From Brevibacillus_H ginsengisoli (lineage in GTDB: Bacteria; Bacillota; Bacilli; Brevibacillales; Brevibacillaceae): DNA of 64,000 nucleotides. Both the position numbers and the translations under genes were made by a program. Under the pieces are notes generated by a model that worked only from the letters and a program-made list of their open reading frames with translations, did no database searches and was not told the DNA's origin. Shown piece by piece: positions 33,827 through 43,276 of the stretch; position 1 is the stretch's first letter; each line of letters begins with the position of its first letter. The stretch lies in NCBI RefSeq assembly GCF_050113715.1, contig NZ_JBNJQR010000008.1:191073-255072 (forward strand), in the 5' to 3' direction.

Positions 33827-35542
33827 CTAATCTTCCATTGTCGACAAGTCACCAGTTGGCAAACCAAGCTCCCAGGCTTTCAGAACGCGGCGCATGATTT
33901 TACCTGATCTGGTTTTGGGTAACTTGTCGCGGAACTCGATCTCACGCGGTGCGGCGTGGGCAGCCAAGCCTTCCTTCACAAAGCGCTTAATCTCATCCAT
34001 CAGCTCTTCGCTTGGCTCATATCCGGCACGCAAGGCAATGAACGCTTTGATAATTTCGCCGCGCATCGGATCTGGCTTGCCGATTACTCCCGCTTCCGCA
34101 ACCGCCGGATGTTCAACCAGTTTGCTTTCAACCTCAAATGGGCCTACTCGCTCGCCAGATGTATTGATAACATCGTCAATCCGTCCCTGGAACCAGAAGT
34201 ATCCTTCCTCATCGCGGTAAGCGGAGTCACCTGATACATACCAGCCAGGAATGTGGAAGTACTCTTGATACTTGGCAGGGTTGTTCCAGATCTCCTTCAT
34301 CATGGATGGCCAAGGCGTTTTGATTGCCAAGTTCCCCATGCGATTAGGCGGAAGAACATTTCCTTGATTGTCGATAATGGCGGCTTCTATTCCCGGGAAC
34401 GGCTTGCCCATTGAGCCTGGTTTGATTTCCATGCACTTGTAGTTAGAAATGAGTTGTCCGCCTGTTTCCGTCATCCACCAGTTGTCGTGAATCCGCTGAT
34501 TGAACACCTTCAATCCCCAATAAACCACCTCAGGATTTAACGGTTCTCCGACACTTAGCACATGACGCAAAGAAGATAGGTCAAAGCGCTTCACTACATC
34601 ATCTCCGGCACCCATTAACATGCGGAATGCTGTTGGCGCACTATACCATACGCTTACTCGATATTTCTCGATCGTTGAGTACCAGTCTTCCGGTGTAAAG
34701 CGACCGCCGCGGATAACACTTGTCGCGCCGTTCAACCATGGGCCAAAGATTCCGTAGGAGGTTCCTGTCACCCAGCCTGGATCGGCCGTGCACCAGAAAA
34801 TGTCGTTGTCTTGCAAATCAAGCACCCATTTACCTGTTTGGTAGTGCTGGATCATCGCGTTATGTACGTGCAATACCCCTTTAGGTTTACCTGTAGAACC
34901 GGAAGTGTAATGAAGAATCATGCCATCTTCTCGATTCACCCATTCAATTTCAAGTTCATCAGATGCTTCTGACATCAGCGACTGGAAGCTGTATTGTCCC
35001 TCTGGCAGTTCACCTTGAGCACCCACCAGAATCACGTGCTTCAAAGCTGGAAGGTCTTTTAACGGAACGCGGGATAACAAAGAAGGAGTCGTCACAATGG
35101 CAACCGCTTCACTGTCTTCCAAGCGATCACGTACAGCCGCTTCCATAAAAGCTTCAAACAACGGGCCAACAATGGCGCCAATCTTTAAGGTTCCCAATAC
35201 ACTTACATATAGCTCAGGAGTACGTGGCATGAAGACAAACACGCGGTCGCCCTTGTGTATGCCCAGTTTGCGCAGTACGTTCCCAAATTGGTTGGAGAGT
35301 TGACTTAGTTGAGAGAAAGTATACGCTTCTTCACGAGTGGTGTCGCTATAGATAAGCGCCGTCTTCTCCTTGCGATCGGTCAATAAATGGCGGTCAATCG
35401 CTTCGTACGCTATATTTACCTTGCCAGTTTCATACCAGCTGAACTGTTGTTCCACATCTTCCCATTTAAAGTTCGCATAAGCGCTTTCGTAATTTTCTAA
35501 ATTATATTGTCCTGGTGTAACTGGAATTTTTTCTACCTTCAT
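33827..35542 (-). CDS. acsA: Acetyl-CoA synthetase (AMP-forming)
   Basis: A 571-residue acyl-adenylate-forming ligase making acetyl-CoA from acetate, ATP and CoA. The adenylate motif is YTSGSTGKPKGVLHVH, with DNWWMTETGGQ and, near the C-terminus, PKTRSGKIMRRVLKAWELG, whose Lys is the usual acetylation control site. Length equals the B. subtilis AcsA type rather than the 650-residue Acs. No acuABC genes are beside it here. GGAGGAG precedes the ATG. Confidence 0.93.
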   Translation of the reverse strand: MKVEKIPVTPGQYNLENYESAYANFKWEDVEQQFSWYETGKVNIAYEAIDRHLLTDRKEKTALIYSDTTREEAYTFSQLSQLSNQFGNVLRKLGIHKGDRVFVFMPRTPELYVSVLGTLKIGAIVGPLFEAFMEAAVRDRLEDSEAVAIVTTPSLLSRVPLKDLPALKHVILVGAQGELPEGQYSFQSLMSEASDELEIEWVNREDGMILHYTSGSTGKPKGVLHVHNAMIQHYQTGKWVLDLQDNDIFWCTADPGWVTGTSYGIFGPWLNGATSVIRGGRFTPEDWYSTIEKYRVSVWYSAPTAFRMLMGAGDDVVKRFDLSSLRHVLSVGEPLNPEVVYWGLKVFNQRIHDNWWMTETGGQLISNYKCMEIKPGSMGKPFPGIEAAIIDNQGNVLPPNRMGNLAIKTPWPSMMKEIWNNPAKYQEYFHIPGWYVSGDSAYRDEEGYFWFQGRIDDVINTSGERVGPFEVESKLVEHPAVAEAGVIGKPDPMRGEIIKAFIALRAGYEPSEELMDEIKRFVKEGLAAHAAPREIEFRDKLPKTRSGKIMRRVLKAWELGLPTGDLSTMED

Positions 35543-35684
35543 ATTCTCTCCTCCTTGTAAGCGGAATCATCTTACTATTTACTTATTTCTTCACCCTCTC
35601 GCTAATTCCTTTCAGAAAAGACGCAATATTTACTTTTCTACTGCTTGACACTGAGTTCTTCCTGCTTGACTTTCCAATAACTAC

Positions 35685-35715
35685 TTACAAAATAACGAGC
35701 TTTCTCCTGTATAAT
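35685..35715 (+). promoter_or_regulatory. Possible promoter of the metallophosphoesterase gene
   Basis: TATAAT preceded directly by TG at 35708-35715, with TTACAA 19 bases upstream; spacing is long. Upstream, CTGCTTGAC occurs twice (35641-35649 and 35662-35670), 21 bases apart. Confidence 0.4.
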
Positions 35716-35755
35716 GAAGATCGACTCTAAAAGGACAGAAGGAGGGAATCTTATC

Positions 35756-36604
35756 ATGTTATGGCTTTTAGTACTGGTCGCACTTGTCATTTTTGTAAAA
35801 GCGTACCGCAACACCTTCCATCCTGCCCTGAACCGTATTCATATTCCATTATCATCTGATGGTTTAAATAAAGAGAGTGAACCTATTCGCATCTTGCATT
35901 TATCCGATTTGCACATGGAGAACATCTCTATCTCTGCTGAACAAATTGTTAAAGATCTCAAACATGAACCAATCGATCTTTTAGCGATTACCGGTGATTT
36001 TCTTGATCGTAAGCGCAGTATCCCCCGAGCCATCGCGTTTGTCGAAACGCTGCAAAAATTGCGTCCAACTCTTGGAACCTTCGTCGTCTTCGGAAACCAT
36101 GACTACGTATTGCCGCCTAACCAATTGGCTTATCTGAAGGTTGGCCTTGAGAGAATCGGTTGCCAGATTCTTTGCAACGAGACCAAGACGGTCATGTATG
36201 GCGATACCAAGCTGCATATTATCGGGGTTGATGATTACCATACGAGAAGAAGTAACTTGGAAAAATCGTATCAGCATGTAACGGAAGATGGCATTCGCCT
36301 CATCCTTACCCATGATCCAACCATTGTTTTGAAGATGAAGCAATATGATTACGACTACATGTTGGCAGGTCATTTTCACGGTGGACAAATTCACTATCCG
36401 AAGGCTTTTCACTTATGGAAAATGGGTAAGCTCGCCCGCATGAACATTGTGAAAGGTCTCCACTACCGCGACAATCGACCATTCTACATTAGTGAAGGTT
36501 TAGGACAGACTGGACTGAATATTCGCCTGCGTTCTCGTCCTGAGATAACCATTCATACATTGGCCACAACCAATGAAACTGCTCCCTCTTTGGCCCTTGA
36601 TTAA
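35756..36604 (+). CDS. Membrane-anchored metallophosphoesterase, YpbG/YkuE-like
   Basis: A 282-residue calcineurin-like phosphoesterase with one N-terminal membrane segment (residues 1-14 or so) and the full metal motif series: LHLSDLHMEN, ITGDFLDR, FGNHDYV, LTHDP and LAGHFHGGQ. YkuE-type relatives are Tat-exported, but here the anchor is a plain hydrophobic helix. The substrate (phospholipid, UDP-sugar or nucleotide) is unknown. Start chosen at 35756 after AGAAGGAGGG. Confidence 0.88.
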   Translation: MLWLLVLVALVIFVKAYRNTFHPALNRIHIPLSSDGLNKESEPIRILHLSDLHMENISISAEQIVKDLKHEPIDLLAITGDFLDRKRSIPRAIAFVETLQKLRPTLGTFVVFGNHDYVLPPNQLAYLKVGLERIGCQILCNETKTVMYGDTKLHIIGVDDYHTRRSNLEKSYQHVTEDGIRLILTHDPTIVLKMKQYDYDYMLAGHFHGGQIHYPKAFHLWKMGKLARMNIVKGLHYRDNRPFYISEGLGQTGLNIRLRSRPEITIHTLATTNETAPSLALD

Positions 36605-36658
36605 AGAGTATGAGAGAGATCAACGAGTTATATCAGAGGGGCCCAATGGAGAAATAAT

Positions 36659-36714
36659 AAGGGACTGCTCCGTAAGTAGATAAGCTACTTATGGGACAGT
36701 CCCTTTGTTTTCTT
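36659..36714 (+). terminator. Terminator after the metallophosphoesterase gene
   Basis: A long stem AAGGGACTG-CTCCGTAAGTAG/CTACTTATGGGA-CAGTCCCTT with a five-base loop and TTTGTTTTC tail. Confidence 0.85.
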
Positions 36715-36745
36715 TGTTTTAATGGTCACCAGGCGTGCGAAGAAA

Positions 36746-37267
36746 TTACACCAATTGACGTAGAGCGTTCAGTGCCGCTTCATAATCTGGGTGATTGGTC
36801 ATTTCTTGCAGATACTCGACATAACGGATCTTGTCATTCTCATCGACAATAAAAATCGCCCGTTGATCCAGTTGTAATTCCTTGATTAACACACCATATG
36901 CTTGACCGAAAGAACGATGCTTGTAGTCTGATAGAACAACGAGATTTTCGATTCCAGCAGTTGTGCAAAAACGTTTTTGAGCGAACGGCAAGTCTACCGA
37001 GATGGTTAATACAGCTACATTCTCCCCAAGATTTGCAGCCTCCTGATTGAAGCGACGTGTTTGTGCCTCACATACTCCTGTATCAAGGGAAGGAACAACG
37101 GAGATCAATTTTACTTTGCCTTTATAATCAACCAGGCTTACCTCTGTCTTCAGATCAAGATTAGCGGTGAAGTCTGGTGCTTGCTCCCCAACTTTCAATT
37201 CCGGTCCGACCAGCGTAATTGGTTGACCTCCTATTGTCGCTACTCCTGTACGTTCTTGTACCATTCG
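36746..37267 (-). CDS. tpx: Thiol peroxidase
   Basis: A 173-residue 2-Cys peroxiredoxin of the Tpx class reducing hydroperoxides with thioredoxin. Peroxidatic Cys65 lies in VPSLDTGVC and resolving Cys100 in FAQKRFC. The start at 37267 (MVQERTG) has GGAGGA seven bases upstream. It stands alone. Confidence 0.94.
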   Translation of the reverse strand, partial: RMVQERTGVATIGGQPITLVGPELKVGEQAPDFTANLDLKTEVSLVDYKGKVKLISVVPSLDTGVCEAQTRRFNQEAANLGENVAVLTISVDLPFAQKRFCTTAGIENLVVLSDYKHRSFGQAYGVLIKELQLDQRAIFIVDENDKIRYVEYLQEMTNHPDYEAALNALRQLV

Positions 37268-37553
37268 TAATTCCTCCTCCAAATATGAATTTCGTTAGTT
37301 TGATATCACAAAATTAAGTTGTGTGCAACTTTAGTTTCCGTCTTCATCTTACTTCTGAACTTAAATATTGTCAACAATTTAATTTCATACAATTTAATAG
37401 GTAGAATTTCTTTTAGCCTATGAATGATTCTAAAATGCATAGCTAATTCATAATCGAATAAGAACAAGGAAAAAAGCGAAAAGAATAACGATCCTATCAC
37501 TTGGCAAGAGTTTTGCATTACAAACAAGCAAATTCCATATGGAGGGGAAAAAG

Positions 37554-38018
37554 ATGAACACAATTCGTACCGCGCAAATTAGAAAGCTTGAAAAGCAGGA
37601 TCTACCACAGTTGTTGCCTCTTATGTATGAATACATTGTTGATTTCTATCAATGCCCTCGCCCCGATGAGCAAGCACTAGAAAAATTAGTCCATCATCTA
37701 CTGGATCATCCGTGGGAGGGTATACAGTTTGTTGCAGAGACGGCAGAACAAGAATTAGTTGGTTTTGCTACCCTTTATTTTACGTTTAATACCTTAGAAG
37801 CAAAGCGAATGGCTTTTTTATACGATCTATTTGTATCTCCTTCGATTAGAGGTCAAAAGATTGGTGAGAAACTGTTCGAAGCCTGTCTTGCTTACATAAG
37901 AGAAAATGACTATTCTCATATGATTTGGGAAACAGCGCATGATAACGCAGTGGCTCAAGCATTGTACGACAAGATGGGGGCCAAAAAAGCGGTCTGGTTA
38001 AATTATGAAATGAAATAG
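37554..38018 (+). CDS. GNAT-family N-acetyltransferase
   Basis: A 154-residue GNAT acetyltransferase with the acetyl-CoA motif LFVSPSIRGQKIGEKLFEAC and C-terminal AHDNAVAQALYDKMGAK. The acceptor is not known. The start is set at 37554 behind GGAGGGG. The AT-rich 285-base gap between it and tpx contains no other gene that I can see, and no clear promoter. Confidence 0.85.
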   Translation: MNTIRTAQIRKLEKQDLPQLLPLMYEYIVDFYQCPRPDEQALEKLVHHLLDHPWEGIQFVAETAEQELVGFATLYFTFNTLEAKRMAFLYDLFVSPSIRGQKIGEKLFEACLAYIRENDYSHMIWETAHDNAVAQALYDKMGAKKAVWLNYEMK

Positions 38019-38127
38019 TTAACTGGGATACATGGATAAATGCTCACCCCTACAATACAATTTATTTCCATCATAAAGAAAACTCCTTTACAGCAATCTA
38101 TACTTATTCAGAACGTAGGGAGTGAGT

Positions 38128-39597
38128 ATGTTGAAACGTCTTCCCACTATCCTGCTTACACTTGCCTTGGCCGGATTGGTGTTCATTCCAATCAACTATA
38201 TGCATCGCCAAAACATTCAAAAGACCCAAGAAAAAAGCGTTCAAAATCAGGAAGTGAAGGTACCTCATCCAGAAGTCACATCGTTTCAATCACACATCCC
38301 TCGGATTAACTACATGGAGCAGGTACGTGATGTTCGAAAGAAGCTTGAGTCTCACCCCCATGTGAAGACAATCCACCATAATCCACGGGATCGAAGTCAC
38401 TATGTCGAACATGAGGTTGTCGTGCGCTTCTCCCCAAGACCTTCGAAACAGGTCATTGATAAAATGCTGAAGCAGACGCATTCTCACATTAAACGCGACT
38501 TCAAAGATTCGATGATCATTAAGTCAGACACGATGACGACTCATCAACTAATGAAGCATTTTGCCGAGCATCCTGATTCGATTTATGCGGAGCCAAACTA
38601 TCTCCTGCTTCCAAATCGCGTTCCAAACGATACGTATTATCGCCCATACCAATGGAATCTGCCCATGATTCGTATGGAACAAAGCTGGGATATTAGCGAA
38701 GGAAGTCCTGATGTGATTGTCGCGATCGTGGACACTGGAATTGACTTGCATCATCCGGAATTCCAGGGAAAGCTTGTTGGCGGCTATAACGTCATCGCCG
38801 ATAACCACAATCCCAACGACGATAACGGGCATGGGACGCATGTAGGCGGGATTATCGCGGCTCGCACGAATAATTCGGCAGGGATTGCCGGAATGTCGTG
38901 GAAGTCCAAGATTATGCCTGTTAAAGCAATTGGCGCTGATGGCTCTGGAACCGCTTATGACATTGCGCAAGGGATTCGCTGGGCAACGGATAACGGGGCG
39001 CGAGTGATTAACTTAAGCGTCGGAAACTATACGCCATCGGCAGCCCTCAAAGAAGCATGTACCTATGCCTACAATAATAATGTGGTATTGGTCGCTGCGA
39101 CTGGCAACGACGCTACCGATCAACCTGGCTATCCCGCAGCTTATAATGAAGTAATGGGAGTATCTGCTGTTGACCACAATAAACAATTCGCCGATTTCTC
39201 CAACTTCGGTGATACTGTTGATGTGGTCGCACCCGGTGTCGATATCCCCAGCACCTATATCAGCAGCGATTATGCGGCATTGTCGGGAACATCCATGGCA
39301 TGCCCACATGTAACGGCACTTGCTTCCCTCATTGTCTCGGTTAATCCGTCTTTATCGAATAAACAGGTGATGGACATTATCCGTAAGTCCGCTCAGGATT
39401 TGGGAGCCCCCGGACGAGACAAGACGTTTGGGTATGGATTGATTGATGTGAACGCTGCGTTATCATCCTCTCGCCCACAAGTGAATACAACACCAGCACC
39501 CGCAGAGGTGACACCTTCCGAAGCTCCTGCCCGCACTGGTGGTTGGGGTGGAATTGGCGGATTCCTTAACAGATTGTTCACGAGACTGCACCTTTGA
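38128..39597 (+). CDS. Subtilisin-family serine protease with N-terminal anchor
   Basis: A 489-residue S8 peptidase. A hydrophobic N-terminal segment (about residues 5-22) acts as signal or anchor. A propeptide/inhibitor-like region (EHEVVVRFSPRPSKQVIDKML, about 95-155) follows, then the catalytic domain with Asp202 (VDTGID), His235 (NGHGTHVGG) and Ser389 (GTSMACPH). A Pro/Thr-rich tail ends in GGWGGIGGFLNRLF. It is likely secreted or surface-held. GGGAG lies upstream of the ATG at 38128; a flavodoxin-like gene follows after 22 bases. Confidence 0.9.
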   Translation: MLKRLPTILLTLALAGLVFIPINYMHRQNIQKTQEKSVQNQEVKVPHPEVTSFQSHIPRINYMEQVRDVRKKLESHPHVKTIHHNPRDRSHYVEHEVVVRFSPRPSKQVIDKMLKQTHSHIKRDFKDSMIIKSDTMTTHQLMKHFAEHPDSIYAEPNYLLLPNRVPNDTYYRPYQWNLPMIRMEQSWDISEGSPDVIVAIVDTGIDLHHPEFQGKLVGGYNVIADNHNPNDDNGHGTHVGGIIAARTNNSAGIAGMSWKSKIMPVKAIGADGSGTAYDIAQGIRWATDNGARVINLSVGNYTPSAALKEACTYAYNNNVVLVAATGNDATDQPGYPAAYNEVMGVSAVDHNKQFADFSNFGDTVDVVAPGVDIPSTYISSDYAALSGTSMACPHVTALASLIVSVNPSLSNKQVMDIIRKSAQDLGAPGRDKTFGYGLIDVNAALSSSRPQVNTTPAPAEVTPSEAPARTGGWGGIGGFLNRLFTRLHL

Positions 39598-39619
39598 TAT
39601 AAAGAGGGGAGATCAGCGC

Positions 39620-40222
39620 ATGCGAGTATGCATTATCTTTGCGCAGGCTGGCAACGACAGCTTTAATCATCTAATTCTAAACAAAGTAACCGATACCTGC
39701 GACAAAATGGGAGTGGACTACACCGTACGAAATTTGTATCAAATGAACTTCAACCCTGTGTTTAGTCCACCGGATATGCAAAATGTGGAGTCGGGTCAAG
39801 TATCTGCGGATATTGAAGAAGAGCAGCAAGTGATTATTGAAGCAGATACCTTGGTCATGATCTATCCTGTCTGGTGGTGGTCACAGCCTGCCATCCTGAA
39901 AGGTTGGATTGACCGTGTCTTCACGAATAACTTTGCATTTCGATATGAAGCCAAAGGTCCAGTAGGTCTTCTTACCAACAAAAAGGCCATTGTCTTTACA
40001 ACAACTCGTGAGTCGGATGCTGAAATGAAGCAGGAAGGCTTTGATCAGGTGCTGAAAAAGCAGATAGCGGACGGAGTGCTTACCTTTTCCGGGTTCTCAC
40101 CTGTTCTTTATCGGAATTTCGCCAAAGTACCTTATCTCGATAACAACGGCCGCCAACAAGTTTTGGACCAGGTGGAAAAAACCATCAAAGGTATGGTGGG
40201 ACAACAACTCATTACCTCCTAG
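39620..40222 (+). CDS. Flavodoxin-fold NAD(P)H dehydrogenase (quinone)
   Basis: A 200-residue protein of the NQO/KefF/MdaB type, with FAQAGNDSFNHLIL at the FMN phosphate loop and the family hallmark YPVWWWSQPAILKGWIDRVF. It reduces quinones by two electrons with NAD(P)H. The start at 39620 follows GAGGGGAG. Probably co-transcribed with the protease gene. Confidence 0.88.
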   Translation: MRVCIIFAQAGNDSFNHLILNKVTDTCDKMGVDYTVRNLYQMNFNPVFSPPDMQNVESGQVSADIEEEQQVIIEADTLVMIYPVWWWSQPAILKGWIDRVFTNNFAFRYEAKGPVGLLTNKKAIVFTTTRESDAEMKQEGFDQVLKKQIADGVLTFSGFSPVLYRNFAKVPYLDNNGRQQVLDQVEKTIKGMVGQQLITS

Positions 40223-40226
40223 CCAA

Positions 40227-40262
40227 AAAAAAGCACAGCCCATTCAACAGGCTGTGCTTTCA
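40227..40262 (-). terminator. Bidirectional terminator between converging genes
   Basis: AAAGCACAGCC/GGCTGTGCTTT perfect 11-bp stem with a nine-base loop. On the minus strand it is followed by eight T. Confidence 0.85.
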
Positions 40263-40269
40263 TACATTC

Positions 40270-40776
40270 CTATACTTGTGCAGATTGCATACGCTTCTTG
40301 GTGATGTAATCTGTTTCGTAGTACTGCAATTCATCCCGCATTTGTTCGAATATCTTCGAAAGAGACAATGTCAAGTTACGCAATTCCGGAGTAACTTGCT
40401 TGCGGAAAATAATCGCGTCCTGCCCCGTATACGAGTAGCGTCCATCTTCATCGTATACTTCACCTTTTGGATAGTAGAAGTTGTTTACACAGGTATGATA
40501 CACCTGATAAAGCACATCTTCCGCGAAATCCTCATTAAACCGCGCTCTACGCAAACAAACGCCCAATTTCTCGAATGCGTTCTCGGAATAAACGAGAAGA
40601 TGACGCAGATCCGACAAGTAATGACGATAGTAACATTCGTACTCCTCAGGATCGCCAGTTTGGGCAATGAGCCCAGCTAGTGTGACTTGATTGAGGAAGC
40701 GCTCCAACTCCATGCTAACTTTTTTCAAGCGGGTGTACGTATCTTCACACAATTGCTTTAAGTGAGTTCCAGGCAT
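40270..40776 (-). CDS. YpuI-like (DUF3907) protein
   Basis: A 168-residue helical cytoplasmic protein (LKQLCEDTYTRLKKVSMELERFLNQVTLAGLI, YYRHYLSDLRHLLVYSENAFEKLG, VYHTCVNNFYYPKGEVYDEDGRY). The pattern matches the Bacillus YpuI/DUF3907 family as I remember it; function unknown. It is monocistronic with an AGGAGG site. Confidence 0.7.
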   Translation of the reverse strand: MPGTHLKQLCEDTYTRLKKVSMELERFLNQVTLAGLIAQTGDPEEYECYYRHYLSDLRHLLVYSENAFEKLGVCLRRARFNEDFAEDVLYQVYHTCVNNFYYPKGEVYDEDGRYSYTGQDAIIFRKQVTPELRNLTLSLSKIFEQMRDELQYYETDYITKKRMQSAQV

Positions 40777-40868
40777 GAGTACCTCCTCGGGCAGAAAAAA
40801 TGATAAGTTCTTTTTTCATATTGTAAAAAAACCCGCTTAGAGTTACAAGATATTTCTTTTTCCTGGTT

Positions 40869-42077
40869 TTAGAGAACTTGGCTTGATTCCTCAACTTTGG
40901 ATGTGTCTTGAACCGTACGATTTGAATGCCACGCGTACAAAGCGTAACAAGCCGTTAAGCTCAAAAGTCCCATAAAAGTGAGGATTGCGAAATCATTCGT
41001 GATAAAGGAGAGACCGTGCCCTTTATTGATGATTTCTCTCACGCTATGCAGAAAATACGTAAGTGGCAAGGCTTCGCCGATTCCGCGAATGAGAGCTGGC
41101 ATCTGGAATAACGGCCAGGTATATCCAGACAACATAAAGGACGGCAAAGCGATCAACATCGCAATTTGAGTGGATTGTAATTGGCTTCCTGTGAAAAAGG
41201 AGATGGCAAATCCTAACAAAGCAACCACCAGATTAAAGACAAAACCGATCAAAAGAAGATCCAGGAGTTGACCGGAGTAAGGGATGCCAAAGCCCTTCAG
41301 TAATACAGTGAAGACCAGTACCAAATTAAACATTCCGATGATGAGGTATGGTGTTACTTTACCAGCCAACAGCTTCCAAAAACCATATTGCCTCATGGTA
41401 TTCCCCCATGTGCCCATTTCCTTTTCCAGGGAGACAGACAATGCCACTGCTAAAAAGAGACACTGCTGCAACACGGTTCCGGCTAGACCTAGCACCATGA
41501 ACGTATCATAACTGAAGGTTGGATTATAGAGAACGCGATAGCGATAATCGATCCCTGTAAACAGATTTTTTCCAGAGTCGCCCCACTCCCCTTTGGCTTC
41601 CAACTGCTTGAGAGTGATTCCGCCTGAAACGGTTTTGATCACCGAGTTAGCGGCTCGGATAGATGTATTGGAAATCATCATGTTGCTTCCATCAATGACG
41701 ACCATCACTTCTGATGACTTCCCCTGCTTGATATCCGCGGCAAGGTTGGGAGGAATGATGACGGCGACGTAGGCTTTTTCATGATCCACCCAGTCCATCG
41801 CTTCAGACTCGCTTCCAACTACACCCGTTACCGCAAACGTTTGATCACGGTCAAACGCTCGTGTTAATTCTTGGCTGAGTACGGATTGATCCTGGTCAAC
41901 AATCACTGTAGGCAGTTCTTGCACCTTCTTCTCGCTGTACAAATATCCGAATAAGACACAATAGAGAATGGGAACAATGAAAATGACGAGACGAATGGTT
42001 TTATCGTTGACGAGTGTCTGCCATTCCCGCAGGAAGAGCCCGCCAACTGTTGGACGTTGATCATTCACGGACTCCAT
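40869..42077 (-). CDS. ABC-2 type transporter permease
   Basis: A 402-residue ABC-2 permease with the usual layout: a first membrane segment at about 28-48, a long extracellular domain (50-185) and five further segments from about 190 to 390. The PSFMLSGYTWP motif near 320 is typical of YhhJ/YbhR-type permeases. It overlaps the HlyD adaptor gene by 17 bases and is last in a TetR-HlyD-permease operon. No ATP-binding subunit is encoded next to it, so it must borrow one or be incomplete. Confidence 0.88.
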   Translation of the reverse strand: MESVNDQRPTVGGLFLREWQTLVNDKTIRLVIFIVPILYCVLFGYLYSEKKVQELPTVIVDQDQSVLSQELTRAFDRDQTFAVTGVVGSESEAMDWVDHEKAYVAVIIPPNLAADIKQGKSSEVMVVIDGSNMMISNTSIRAANSVIKTVSGGITLKQLEAKGEWGDSGKNLFTGIDYRYRVLYNPTFSYDTFMVLGLAGTVLQQCLFLAVALSVSLEKEMGTWGNTMRQYGFWKLLAGKVTPYLIIGMFNLVLVFTVLLKGFGIPYSGQLLDLLLIGFVFNLVVALLGFAISFFTGSQLQSTQIAMLIALPSFMLSGYTWPLFQMPALIRGIGEALPLTYFLHSVREIINKGHGLSFITNDFAILTFMGLLSLTACYALYAWHSNRTVQDTSKVEESSQVL

Positions 42078-43254
42078 CTCCTTTTAGGTCCCATTCCACG
42101 CTGAGACCCGGACGAATGCCTTCTCCATGAATTTGAACTTTTACCTCAAACGCGCGAATATCACGGTCGTTCAGTTCTTGGGTTGCTTTTTTCACTGCAA
42201 AATCCGCAGCTGGCGCAACCGTTACGATTGTCCCTTCAACCTTTTGGTTCAAAGCGGGTACAAAGAAGGTATGCTTTTGACCGACCTGAACTTTACCTAG
42301 CTTATCTTCATCGACGTAAAACTTCACGAATTGATCATCTTTCGCTTGAATGGTTACAATGGTAAGTCCTTGAGCGACCAGTTCGCCTTTTTCGACGTTT
42401 ACGGATTTTACAATACCCGCAACTGGAGAATTCAGTTTGGTATTACGCAAGTAAGCGTCCACCTCATCCAAAGCGCCTTTTGCTTGTTGAACGCCAGCTT
42501 CTGCTTGTTTTACGTCCATTTGTTTGATGCCCCCTTGGCCTGTTGCAGCAACTGCTTGCTGATAGGCCGCTTGAGCCTGTTGCCATTGGGCTTTGGACGC
42601 TTCGACTTGTTCCTTGCGGGGACCACTTTTCGCCATTTTCAATTGCTGTTGAACGGCAGAGAGTTCAGCGTCGATTTGATTGAATTGAGTGGTTGCCTGC
42701 TCCACGTTGACTTTTGGAACGGCTCCTTGGGCATACAGATCATTCATGCGTTGGAGATTGGTTTTGGCGTTATCTCTGGCGATTTGTGCCGCCTGCTCCT
42801 TCGCAGTGAGTTGGACAATCTCTTCAGGTCGCGCACCGTTTAGATTGGCATCATACTGCGCTTTGGCTGCATTGACCGCTGCCATTGTCTGTTGTACCTG
42901 CGCTTGAGTCGTGTCATCTGTTACGACAACACCACGTTTGGCCTGTTCGAATTTGGCTTGTGCCAGCTTATAGGCCGCTTCCGCCTGCTCTCTCTTGGCA
43001 TTTAATTCTTCCGTGGTGAGAGTCGCGAGGACCTGATTTGGAGCCACTACGTCCCCTTCCTTGACCATCACCTGATCAACGGCGCCTGCCATTTTGAAGG
43101 CCATGTCTACCTCAGTACCTTCAACCACACTGACCAAAGGTTTATCTGCCCCGGCATATCCTTTTCCGCCAGGTACCAACAAATACGCGCCCAGCAAACC
43201 TGTAACGGCTACAAATCCGATAATTCCCGCCCATGATTTCGCATTCAGTTTCAT
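42061..43254 (-). CDS. HlyD-family efflux adaptor
   Basis: A 397-residue membrane-fusion protein. One N-terminal membrane segment (about 9-28) precedes a biotinyl-lipoyl half (MVKEGDVVAPNQVLATLTTEEL), a long coiled coil rich in Gln/Ala (about 85-250), the second lipoyl half (SPVAGIVKSVNVEKGELVAQG) and a beta-barrel end. It links the neighbouring ABC-2 permease to the cell envelope and probably exports drugs or lipophilic compounds. Confidence 0.9.
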   Translation of the reverse strand: MKLNAKSWAGIIGFVAVTGLLGAYLLVPGGKGYAGADKPLVSVVEGTEVDMAFKMAGAVDQVMVKEGDVVAPNQVLATLTTEELNAKREQAEAAYKLAQAKFEQAKRGVVVTDDTTQAQVQQTMAAVNAAKAQYDANLNGARPEEIVQLTAKEQAAQIARDNAKTNLQRMNDLYAQGAVPKVNVEQATTQFNQIDAELSAVQQQLKMAKSGPRKEQVEASKAQWQQAQAAYQQAVAATGQGGIKQMDVKQAEAGVQQAKGALDEVDAYLRNTKLNSPVAGIVKSVNVEKGELVAQGLTIVTIQAKDDQFVKFYVDEDKLGKVQVGQKHTFFVPALNQKVEGTIVTVAPAADFAVKKATQELNDRDIRAFEVKVQIHGEGIRPGLSVEWDLKGDGVRE

Positions 43255-43276
43255 GTTTATCTTCCTCCTGTTAATG

